Of a DNA stretch of 43,316 nt, positions 26,163 to 33,373 are shown piece by piece (the stretch's first letter is position 1; the number at the start of each line of letters is the position of its first letter). The notes under the pieces are model-generated. The model was given only the letters and a program-made list of their open reading frames with translations, was not told the origin of the DNA and made no database searches. Origin of the DNA: Methanobacteriota archaeon. GTDB taxonomy: Archaea; Thermoplasmatota; Poseidoniia; Poseidoniales; Poseidoniaceae. A program made the translations under genes and the position numbers. The stretch lies in contig WTJK01000051.1 of assembly GCA_011524855.1 (NCBI GenBank), positions 1-43,316 on the forward strand. The letters are read 5' to 3'.

Positions 26163-26183
26163 CGCCCAACCCTGGGTGATCGC

Positions 26184-28115
26184 ATGAGCGACGACGAAGC
26201 CCCTGACGACGTTGCGGTGGAAGACGATGCCCCCAAAGGGCACAATCGTCAACCCATCGTGTCGGTCTTGGGGCACGTTGACCACGGCAAAACCAGTGTG
26301 CTTGACATGGTTCGCTCCATCGGCACGGAACGTCAAGCCAGCGTGATGGACCGAGAAGCCGGAGGCATTACGCAGCACATTGGGGCAACGGAAGTTCCCG
26401 CCGACGTCCTCAACGACACCTGTTCGGCGATGCTGGGCGGCAAGGCGTTCAAATCTCCCGGCTTGTTGTTCATCGACACCCCAGGGCACCATTCCTTTGC
26501 TTCCCTTCGCAACCGAGGTGGATCGGTTGCCGACATCGCCGTGCTTGTGGTTGATGTCATGGAGGGGCTGCAGCCCCAAACCATCGAGTCGATTCAGATT
26601 CTCAAGGAAACCCGAACACCGTTTGTGATCGCCGGAAACAAAGTTGACCGCCTGCATGGATGGCAGGTGGAACGGGGTCGTTCCTTCATTGAATCCTTCC
26701 ATCGCCAGCGAGACGATGTCAAGGCGCTGTTCGAAGACCGCTACTGGAAATTGATGGGTCAGTTTTCAGAACACGGGTTCAATCTCGAACGCTACGACAA
26801 AATCAAAGATTTTCGACAAAGCGTTGCCCTGGTGCCCATGTCCGCCAAAGAAGGCGAAGGACTCCAGGACTTGCTTGCGGTGACGGTTGGCCTGGCCGAA
26901 CGTTTCCTTGAAGATCGTCTGACCGACACCCTTGGCCCCGCACAGGGGACGGTGCTCGAGATGAGGGACGAGGTGGGCATGGGAAAAACCGTGGACGTTA
27001 TCCTGTATCGCGGTCGTCTTTCGGTGGGGGATTCGATCATGCTCGCCGGTCAAGATGGACCCTTCAAGACCCACATCAAGGGTCTGAAACGCCCGCAAGG
27101 CATGTCGGAGATGCGGGACGCAGGCAAGCGTTGGGTCAATTTCGATGACGTTGACGCTGCATGCGGTGTGAAGATCGTCGCACCCAACTTGGAAGCGACC
27201 ATCGCCGGGACGACGCTGCATCTTGCCAACACCCCGGAGCAAGAAGCCGAAGCCGAGGTTGCGCTGCGCGAAGAATGGCGTGCCATCTTCGATGCCATGC
27301 CCGTGATGTGTTCCAAGTGCAGCGAAATCATGCCCCGCAGGGCCTTCCTTGAACACCGTCGAGAACGGTCGTGTCGAGGTGCTGAAGAAGAGCGCAGCGG
27401 CGTGGTTATCAAGGCCGATACGGTCGGTGGATTGGAAGCGTTGGCGTTTGAATTGCACCAGCGCGGCGTCCCCGTCCGTCAAGCCACGGTGGGTCCTGTC
27501 AACAAAAAGGACATCCTGATGGCGCAATCCGCCGCTGACCCACTGCAAAAGATCATTCTCGGCTTCTCCACCAAAGCCAACACGAACGACGTGGCTCAAG
27601 CCCTGGAGAGCGACGATTCCGAAGTGAAATTCATCGCCGGCCCCATCATCTATCACATCATGGACGCGTTCGAAACGTGGATGGAGGACACCAAGAAAGC
27701 CTTGGAGGAGGAACTTCGTGAAGCTTTGGTGTACCCTGGACGTGTGCTGTATCTCAAAGACCACACCTTCCGTGCCAAAGGTCCAGCCATCGTGGGCATG
27801 CGCGTCTTGGGGGGTCGGGTGCACGTCGGGCAACGCTTGATGAAGCTCGATGGCACCCCCGTGGGTCAGATCAAAAGCCTGCGAACGCGTGCTTCCGAAG
27901 ACGTGATGGAAGCCATGCAAGGCGACGAAGTGGCCGTTGCCGTCCAGGGGCCCACCGTTGGTCGACACATTGAGGAGTTGGATGAATTCTATGTCGACGT
28001 GCCAGAGCGCCACGTGAAGCGCCTCAAGAAGGCCGACTTGTCCCCTGTTGAAGAGGAAATATTGGACGAGATTGTGGCGCTCCATCGAAAGGACAACCAT
28101 TTCTGGGGCCGTTGA
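26184..28115 (+). CDS. infB: Translation initiation factor aIF5B (IF2-like) with a zinc-finger-like insertion
   Basis: A GTPase that joins ribosomal subunits at initiation; 643 residues. The G domain has GHVDHGKT, DTPGHHSF, NKVDR and the SAKEGEGL segment. Domain II follows (GTVLEMRDEVGMGKTVD), then domain III beginning VVIKADTVGGLEAL, and the C-terminal domain from about residue 505 with GRVLYLKDHTFRAKGPAIVG. Between domains II and III lies an unusual segment at residues 376-397 (27309-27374): Cys376-x2-Cys379-x11-His391-x5-Cys397. This spacing looks like a C2HC zinc finger, and I do not know it from other archaeal aIF5B proteins. The 19-residue acidic N-terminus is short. The start is ATG 26184, 21 bases after NDK. 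Confidence 0.94.
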   Translation: MSDDEAPDDVAVEDDAPKGHNRQPIVSVLGHVDHGKTSVLDMVRSIGTERQASVMDREAGGITQHIGATEVPADVLNDTCSAMLGGKAFKSPGLLFIDTPGHHSFASLRNRGGSVADIAVLVVDVMEGLQPQTIESIQILKETRTPFVIAGNKVDRLHGWQVERGRSFIESFHRQRDDVKALFEDRYWKLMGQFSEHGFNLERYDKIKDFRQSVALVPMSAKEGEGLQDLLAVTVGLAERFLEDRLTDTLGPAQGTVLEMRDEVGMGKTVDVILYRGRLSVGDSIMLAGQDGPFKTHIKGLKRPQGMSEMRDAGKRWVNFDDVDAACGVKIVAPNLEATIAGTTLHLANTPEQEAEAEVALREEWRAIFDAMPVMCSKCSEIMPRRAFLEHRRERSCRGAEEERSGVVIKADTVGGLEALAFELHQRGVPVRQATVGPVNKKDILMAQSAADPLQKIILGFSTKANTNDVAQALESDDSEVKFIAGPIIYHIMDAFETWMEDTKKALEEELREALVYPGRVLYLKDHTFRAKGPAIVGMRVLGGRVHVGQRLMKLDGTPVGQIKSLRTRASEDVMEAMQGDEVAVAVQGPTVGRHIEELDEFYVDVPERHVKRLKKADLSPVEEEILDEIVALHRKDNHFWGR

Positions 28116-28210
28116 GGTTACCCTCGCAACGATGGCAAAGAATGCTTCGCAGTCCTGCGATTTCAACGACCTGTTTTCGTGAGCATTTTTGAACAAGAAA
28201 GCGCACACAT

Positions 28211-28220
28211 TCAAATAAGA
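28211..28220 (+). promoter_or_regulatory. TATA box for the MoxR gene
   Basis: TCAAATAAGA is centred about 40 bases before the ATG at 28255, predicting a short leader of about 14 bases that contains AGGAG (28242-28246). It ends the intergenic stretch after aIF5B, which otherwise shows only a T-run (near 28184) that could terminate the ribosomal operon. Confidence 0.5.
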
Positions 28221-28254
28221 AAGGAACGGGTTTTGACTCGCAGGAGTGGAGAGA

Positions 28255-29247
28255 ATGGAGTCAAGCATGGCCGGTGGTGCACGAACGCAAGACCTCATCG
28301 CTACGGTGTCGTCCATTTCCAACAACCTGATGAACGAAGTCAGCAAAGTCATCATCGGCAAGAACGAGAACTTGCGTCGGGTGACCGTCGGCATCCTGTC
28401 CAACGGCAACATGCTGCTTGAGGACTTCCCTGGACTGGCCAAGACCTTGCTCGCCAACACGTTTGCTCGAGCCCTTGGTTGCAAATTCAAGCGTGTTCAG
28501 TTTACACCGGACTTGCTTCCCTCCGATATCATGGGGACCTACATGTACGATCAGAAGTCGGGCGAATTCAAACTTCGTGCTGGTCCGTTGTTCTCCAACA
28601 TTTTGCTGGCGGACGAAATCAACCGTGCCCCTCCCAAGACACAAGCGGCGCTGTTGGAAGCCATGGAAGAGAAGCAGGTGACCATCGAAGGTATCACCCA
28701 CAAATTGCCCGCTCCGTTCGTGGTGTTGGCCACGCAGAACCCCATTGAACAAGAGGGAACGTACCCGCTCCCTGAAGCTCAAATGGACCGCTTCCTCATG
28801 AAAATGAGCATGGGGTACCCCGACCGTGCAGAAGAGAAGGCCATCTTGGCCCGTCGGAAGCTGCGAGGTCAGGACGAGCACGTGGTCGAGCAGGTCACTT
28901 CACCCAAGAAGGTCGTTGCCATGCAAAAAGCGCTGGAAACGGTTCACGTCGACCCTGCGATCCTCTCGTACATCATCGAGATCGTTCAACGAACTCGCGA
29001 AGACCACCGGGTCATCAACGGTGCCTCGCCACGTGCCAGCCAAGCGCTCTTCAAGACGGGTCGAGCAGCCGCAGCGGTGGCTGGTCGAAACTACGTGATC
29101 CCCGATGACATCAAGGGCATTGCGCTGCAGATCATTTCCCACCGCATCAACATGAAGCCAGAGGCCAAGATTCGCGGCATCACTGGCATGCACATCGTTC
29201 GGAAAATCCTGTCCGAGGTCCCCGTTCCTGTTATCCAACCCGCATGA
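28255..29247 (+). CDS. MoxR-family AAA+ ATPase
   Basis: A 330-residue AAA+ ATPase of the MoxR group, whose members act as chaperones that assemble or activate protein complexes, often with VWA-domain partners. The nucleotide-binding segment is LLEDFPGLAKTLLANTFARA (MoxR-type P-loop), Walker B is NILLADEINRAPPKTQAALL, and the sensor region VLATQNPIEQEGTYPLPEAQ is intact. No VWA or DUF58 gene adjoins it; the next gene is parA, 83 bases downstream. Start: ATG 28255 with AGGAG upstream; 28267 (MAGGARTQDL) is an alternative. Confidence 0.9.
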   Translation: MESSMAGGARTQDLIATVSSISNNLMNEVSKVIIGKNENLRRVTVGILSNGNMLLEDFPGLAKTLLANTFARALGCKFKRVQFTPDLLPSDIMGTYMYDQKSGEFKLRAGPLFSNILLADEINRAPPKTQAALLEAMEEKQVTIEGITHKLPAPFVVLATQNPIEQEGTYPLPEAQMDRFLMKMSMGYPDRAEEKAILARRKLRGQDEHVVEQVTSPKKVVAMQKALETVHVDPAILSYIIEIVQRTREDHRVINGASPRASQALFKTGRAAAAVAGRNYVIPDDIKGIALQIISHRINMKPEAKIRGITGMHIVRKILSEVPVPVIQPA

Positions 29248-29303
29248 GGCTGGCATCGGTGAGGTTGCATTGAAAGGGGGGGGCTCCCTTCCTGCGTAAT
29301 GTC

Positions 29304-29318
29304 GGAGGTGGAACACTG
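29304..29318 (+). promoter_or_regulatory. Shine-Dalgarno plus possible CTG start upstream of parA
   Basis: GGAGGTG (29304-29310) is followed after five bases by CTG (29316-29318), in frame with parA: CTG AAC CCT TAC AAG ATG. The SD is 20 bases from the ATG at 29331, too far for ordinary use. CTG may therefore be the true start, adding MNPYK. Confidence 0.45.
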
Positions 29319-29330
29319 AACCCTTACAAG

Positions 29331-30287
29331 ATGGTCATCGCTGTTGCGAACCAAAAAGGCGGGTGTGCCAAAACCACCACGGCCGTCAACTTGGCAGCAG
29401 CACTGGCCAAAGGGTCGCCCAAGCAAAAACTACCACCGGCCAAAGTACTGCTCATCGACCTGGACCCGCAAGGCAACTGCGCCACCTCCTTCGGTTTGGA
29501 GAAGAAAAAAATCAAGAAAACCGTGTACGACTTGCTCATCAACGACTCGGGTGAGGCCCTGGACCTCATGGAGGATTATCTCATTCCGCCCGATGAACTC
29601 ACCCGCTCGATGCGGGATGCTTGGAGTCACCGTAACAGCGGTAAGAAGATCCCCGAGAACATCCACGCAGGCCACTTGTACCTGCTTCCAAGCGACATCC
29701 ATCTCTCCGGTGCTGAGATTGAACTCAGCCACAAGATCGGGCGGGAAACCCGTCTTCAGGAGGCGCTGCTGCCCATCGTGGACCTTTTCGATTACATCAT
29801 CATTGACACGCCTCCCTCGTTGGGTTTGCTTTCCATCAACGCCATGTGCGCCGCCAACTGGGTCATGGTGCCGGTTCAAGCCGAGTACTACGCTCTCGAA
29901 GGTTTCAGCATGCTGATGAATTCGATCAAGATGATTCAGCGTCGCATCAACCGGAATCTGAAAATTTTCGGCATTGTGATGACCATGGTGGACGGCCGTT
30001 CGAAATTAAGCACCTATGTCTGCGACGAGGTCAACAAGAAAATGCCCAACAAGGTGTTCAGCACCACGGTGCGCCGCCTTGCGAAGGTGGCCGAAGCCCC
30101 TTGGAGCGGCGCCCCTACGGTGATCCTCAACAAGCCCACGAATTCAGGTGCTGGGGCTGGGAGTCTGGAGTACTGGACGTTGGCACGTGAAGTACACCAG
30201 CGCGTGAAAGAAGTCCGCCGAGAGTTCGGCGTGGTGGAAGAGCCCCGGTTGAAGATTGAACGTCAGAGCGGCTCATCGGCACGTTAA
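29331..30287 (+). CDS. ParA/Soj-family ATPase
   Basis: A Walker-type ATPase of 318 residues, in the family that positions chromosomes, plasmids or protein arrays. It has the deviant Walker A motif KGGCAKTT, with the signature lysine, in VIAVANQKGGCAKTTTAVNL. It also has LLIDLDPQGNCATSFGL, the IIIDTPPSLGLLSINAM switch, and PVQAEYYALEGFSMLMNSI. An insertion after NLAAALAKGS (PKQKLPPAK) and another at residues 76-110 are longer than in bacterial Soj. No parB gene adjoins; an RHH protein follows at 88 bases. An SD and in-frame CTG upstream suggest that the real start may be 29316. Confidence 0.9.
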   Translation: MVIAVANQKGGCAKTTTAVNLAAALAKGSPKQKLPPAKVLLIDLDPQGNCATSFGLEKKKIKKTVYDLLINDSGEALDLMEDYLIPPDELTRSMRDAWSHRNSGKKIPENIHAGHLYLLPSDIHLSGAEIELSHKIGRETRLQEALLPIVDLFDYIIIDTPPSLGLLSINAMCAANWVMVPVQAEYYALEGFSMLMNSIKMIQRRINRNLKIFGIVMTMVDGRSKLSTYVCDEVNKKMPNKVFSTTVRRLAKVAEAPWSGAPTVILNKPTNSGAGAGSLEYWTLAREVHQRVKEVRREFGVVEEPRLKIERQSGSSAR

Positions 30288-30374
30288 CCCCGGTGCCGAA
30301 ACCGACGGGTCCCTCGCGCCGCTGTTCGCACCCTTTAAGGATTCAAACCGGGCATCGTCTATCGGGATGCAAGC

Positions 30375-30617
30375 ATGACGGGCGAGGGGATGACATCGGT
30401 GAGCGTGAGTTACGAGATTCGGCGGCAACTCAACACGTTGCGAACGACCGGCGATTACCGCAGCGTGAACGAGCTGCTGGCCGACATGATTCGGACCCAT
30501 AAGATGCTGAAAATGCGAGGTGAAATCGACACACTCCGTGCCAGGATGAAGGAGGCGGTCGACGTCGATGTCGATCACCTGGCCGAACGCTTGAACCTCG
30601 CCCCCTTCCAGGTGTGA
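30375..30617 (+). CDS. Ribbon-helix-helix (CopG/Arc-like) DNA-binding protein
   Basis: An 80-residue protein. The stretch TSVSVSYEIRRQLNTLRTTG (strand and helix) and YRSVNELLADMIRTHKMLK (helix) fit an RHH fold, in which the strand residues contact DNA in a dimer. The C-terminal about 30 residues form a charged helix (RGEIDTLRARMKEAVDVDVD). RHH proteins act as antitoxin repressors, as transcription regulators, or as centromere-binding partners of ParA (ParG type). Its place directly after parA, and its GTGA overlap with a small unknown gene, leave both a partition and a toxin-antitoxin reading open. A TATA-like CCTTTAAGG at 30332-30340 suggests its own promoter. ATG 30390 is an alternative start. 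Confidence 0.65.
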   Translation: MTGEGMTSVSVSYEIRRQLNTLRTTGDYRSVNELLADMIRTHKMLKMRGEIDTLRARMKEAVDVDVDHLAERLNLAPFQV

Positions 30618-30877
30618 TTGGGTTGATGGCTTGGCGCCCCCGGGGCTATCGTTTCACCGCCAAACACCTTGTCCGCGCGCTGTGTGCTGACGACACCGAT
30701 GAAGCGAAACTGCTCATGTCGGCGATGTACGGCCAAGTGGAGCTCTTTGCAGACAGCACGGCATGGAACGGCTTCATTTGGCTCGTGATGAACACCTGCA
30801 AGGTCGGCGGCCAACCCATGTACACCGGTCACGAACTCGGTGCCATCAAATCGGCCCTTCCGATCGTGTGGGTCTAA
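30614..30877 (+). CDS. Small protein of unknown function, coupled to the RHH gene
   Basis: An 87-residue protein, or 83 if it starts at the ATG at 30626 (MAWRPRGYRFTAKHLVR). The GTG at 30614 overlaps the RHH stop as GTGA, indicating coupled translation. The sequence is basic at its start and then mostly helical (LCADDTDEAKLLMSAMYG), with a tryptophan-containing middle (TAWNGFIWLVMNTC). It resembles no toxin or partner family I know. Its stop (TAA, 30875-30877) overlaps the convergent stop of the surface-protein gene. Confidence 0.5.
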   Translation: MIGLMAWRPRGYRFTAKHLVRALCADDTDEAKLLMSAMYGQVELFADSTAWNGFIWLVMNTCKVGGQPMYTGHELGAIKSALPIVWV

Positions 30878-33312
30878 TTCTTCCCCATTTTCTCAAGGTA
30901 CTCGTGGCCGTACCACTGCCACTGGTCCATGGTCCACCCGTCCGGTAGACCGGTTGCTGGTAGAGGAGGGGCCTGAGACGGTGCTTCTGGTGTGGCTGCG
31001 GGTTCAGCGGCAGCTTGGGTCATGCCAACACCGGCGATGGCCTCCATGCTCTCTTCTTCGTAGGTCACGGCGCCTGCATCGCCCAGCGGTTGGGCCACGT
31101 CCAACGCCAATTCATCGGCATCGTCCGTCTGTCCTTGGTTGAAATCGAATTGGGCAACGTCATCGTCCCACGCAGCATCGGACACGATGCCGCCAGCAGC
31201 GGACATGCCGCCTTTGCCTTCAAGCGCTTCTTTGGAGGCCAGCTGCGTGATGTCCGTGCTGACGCCGCCGTATTCTTTCTGGACCACGGTGGCTTTGCGC
31301 TGGTTCATCAGGTAGGCAACCCCCAGGATGGCTCCCGTCAGTCCAATGAACGCGATCAGGCCCACGATCACCACCTGGGTGAGGACTTCTTGGTCCACAC
31401 CGCCCAACGTGGTTGAGTCGCCAGAAGCTTGGTCCTTCGAGGTGTTCCAGGCGTTGAAACTGAGCGGCGTTTGGTTGGTTTCTACGGTGTTGAGGTAGGC
31501 TTGGTAGGCCGGGTCCCGCCAGCCCATGCAGGCGGGTTGGGTGTCGTTCAAGTCGTTGAGGCAGTGGTCCTGTTCGGTTTGGACGTTGCTCTGGGTGTCG
31601 TCGTAATCGCTGTTGGAGCCCACGCCGTCCCCGTCCCGGTCAAAGTGCTCGTTCGGGTCCCGGTCCATGAGCGGTGATTCCGTGCGGTCCACCCACCCGT
31701 CCCCGTCTTCATCCAAACACCCGAACGAGGGTGTTGCCACGTACCCGTCGGGTGAGGTGCTGCTGGCATTGACGGCCTTGGTGGAGGTGCCGAATTCCCA
31801 AGGACAGGCGTCTGCTCGTTCACCTGTGCTGTCGTCACCGTAGCCGTCCTGGTCCCCGTCAATCCATTGGGTTCGCTCGCTGGGGAGCGCGTCGGCCCCG
31901 TCAGCAACCGTCCAAGCGTCATCCGGGTCGGAGTAGCCATCGAGGTCACGATCGGGGCAACCAAAGCGGTCTTCCGAAGAAAAGCCGTTGACGGTGGGGC
32001 AGGCATCAGGGCGGAAGCCGTTGGCGTTGTCGCCGTACCCGTCCCCGTCTTGGTCCGACCATTGCGTGGCTTCGTCGGGGAATTGATCGGCTTGGTCACC
32101 GTTCGCATTGTCGCCGTACCCATCGCCGTCGGTGTCCGCCCACTGGTTGGGGTTGGTGGGGAACAGGTCGGGGTTGTTGCCGGTCGCTTCATCGCCGTAC
32201 CCGTCCCCGTCGATGTCCGACCACTGCGTGGCATCGTTGGGAAAGGCATCGGGGCTGACGCCATCCGGGTTGTCGCCGTACCCATCGCCGTCTGTATCGG
32301 TGGTTTGGGATGCGTCGTTGGGAAACGCATCGGCAAGGTCGTTGACGCCGTCAAGGTCGGTGTCGAGGTCAAAGTAGCGGAACTTGGTCTGGGAGGGCGT
32401 GCTCCCAACGAGGTAGAATTGGCCGGTGAATTCGGGGAGGATGCCGACCACATCGCCCGAGCCGGTGAAGGTTTCCAGTTCGGTGAACGAGGAGGTGTTG
32501 AGAATGGACAATTTACCTTGCCGTGCCCCGATGGCCAACTTGTCCTGTGCATAGGTCCCAACGAAGGTGGTTTGCTTCGTGTGCGGGAGGTTCACCATGG
32601 TGGCGTTCCAGTTGCTGGTGTCGTACTTGTACGCAGTACCTCCGGTCGTTCCTGCTACGAGGGTGTTGTTGCCCACTTTTTGCAACACGGAGACGATGGC
32701 GGCGGGATCGGTCAAGGTTTGGAGCCGTTCGCCAACTCCGTTTTCAACGTAGATGTTCCGATCGTACGAGGCAAGGGCCATGGTCCCGTCCTCAAACATT
32801 TCAAACGCAGAGATGCCGGAATTGATGATGCCGCTGCCTTCGCCGGTGGGGCCGTCTTGCGTGTATTCTTCAGCCCGACGTTTTCCGGCAAAGTGAACCA
32901 GCCAGAGGTCGCCTTGTGGATCAAACGCTGCGTCGTTGACAGGGTCCACGGAGGAGACGTTCCACGTGATGGCTTGCGTGGCAACTTGAACCACATAAAC
33001 ACCGTTTTGGTGTGCGACCGTCACTTGTTGCTGCGCTGGATCGACGCGACCGTGGTTGGCTTCCACATCAAGTTGGACCGACCAAACGGCCGTCAAGCCC
33101 GATCCAGTCATGACGTTCTTGCTCACGTTCCCCGTGGTGTCAACGGTCAGCACACCACCATCGAACGTGCGTTCCCACATGATCATCGATTGTTCCAGCA
33201 CCTGTGTTTCGCCACCGTCGGTGAGCGGTGGCAATTCAGCGGTCGCCAGTGGCAGCGTGGCAACATGGGCCAGTATGAGTGCAGCAAGGAGGAAGGCCTT
33301 TCGCTGGACCAT
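30874..33312 (-). CDS. Large surface protein with type-3 (DxDGDGYGD) repeats and cytoplasmic tail
   Basis: An 812-residue secreted, membrane-anchored protein. A signal peptide (KAFLLAALILAHVATLPLATA) is followed by about 290 residues with repeated strand patterns suggesting a beta-propeller-like domain. About nine Asp-rich repeats (residues about 313-571) follow, such as DTDGDGYGDN, DIDGDGYGDE and DRDGDGVGSN, of the thrombospondin type-3 kind that binds calcium. A single membrane helix at about 640-668 (VVIVGLIAFIGLTGAILGVA) leads to a cytoplasmic tail of about 140 residues, low in complexity but ending in a conserved-looking motif (LPDGWTMDQWQWYGHEYL). The ATG at 33312 has a TATA-like TTCTTAACG 26 bases upstream. 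It lies 61 bases downstream of the coiled-coil gene on the same strand. Confidence 0.82.
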   Translation of the reverse strand: MVQRKAFLLAALILAHVATLPLATAELPPLTDGGETQVLEQSMIMWERTFDGGVLTVDTTGNVSKNVMTGSGLTAVWSVQLDVEANHGRVDPAQQQVTVAHQNGVYVVQVATQAITWNVSSVDPVNDAAFDPQGDLWLVHFAGKRRAEEYTQDGPTGEGSGIINSGISAFEMFEDGTMALASYDRNIYVENGVGERLQTLTDPAAIVSVLQKVGNNTLVAGTTGGTAYKYDTSNWNATMVNLPHTKQTTFVGTYAQDKLAIGARQGKLSILNTSSFTELETFTGSGDVVGILPEFTGQFYLVGSTPSQTKFRYFDLDTDLDGVNDLADAFPNDASQTTDTDGDGYGDNPDGVSPDAFPNDATQWSDIDGDGYGDEATGNNPDLFPTNPNQWADTDGDGYGDNANGDQADQFPDEATQWSDQDGDGYGDNANGFRPDACPTVNGFSSEDRFGCPDRDLDGYSDPDDAWTVADGADALPSERTQWIDGDQDGYGDDSTGERADACPWEFGTSTKAVNASSTSPDGYVATPSFGCLDEDGDGWVDRTESPLMDRDPNEHFDRDGDGVGSNSDYDDTQSNVQTEQDHCLNDLNDTQPACMGWRDPAYQAYLNTVETNQTPLSFNAWNTSKDQASGDSTTLGGVDQEVLTQVVIVGLIAFIGLTGAILGVAYLMNQRKATVVQKEYGGVSTDITQLASKEALEGKGGMSAAGGIVSDAAWDDDVAQFDFNQGQTDDADELALDVAQPLGDAGAVTYEEESMEAIAGVGMTQAAAEPAATPEAPSQAPPLPATGLPDGWTMDQWQWYGHEYLEKMGKN
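31598..32374 (-). repeat. Tandem coding repeats (about nine Asp-rich type-3 repeats)
   Basis: Within the surface-protein gene, units of about 27-30 residues share D-x-D-G-D-G-Y-G-D followed by a segment like DAFPNDATQWSD. The DNA repeats are imperfect (CCGTACCC...TCCCCGTC blocks on the plus strand), so copy number could vary between strains. Confidence 0.75.
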
Positions 33313-33334
33313 GGGGTGACCGAGGGCCTTGAGC

Positions 33335-33343
33335 GTTAAGAAC
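33335..33343 (-). promoter_or_regulatory. TATA-like box of the surface-protein gene
   Basis: On the minus strand GTTCTTAACG is centred 26 bases before the ATG at 33312, consistent with leaderless transcription independent of the coiled-coil gene just upstream. Confidence 0.45.
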
Positions 33344-33373
33344 CACGCGTCGCGATGTTCCTTGGACGGTGTG

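Noticed and set aside
26766-28490. Minus-strand ORF of 574 codons across aIF5B
   Set aside because: Antisense to a gene with complete GTPase motifs and crossing the promoter of the MoxR gene.
30293-30502. Extra small plus-strand ORF between parA and the RHH gene
   Set aside because: It overlaps the RHH gene in a different frame and has unlikely composition.
31598-32374. CRISPR-like or tandem DNA repeat array
   Set aside because: The repetition comes from coding Asp-rich protein repeats; unit lengths vary and no spacers are present.
31867-33339. Plus-strand ORF of 490 codons across the surface-protein gene
   Set aside because: A long antisense frame generated by the Asp-rich repeats (reads as repeated valine-glycine); it has no domain character, and the minus-strand gene has signal peptide, repeats and membrane helix.
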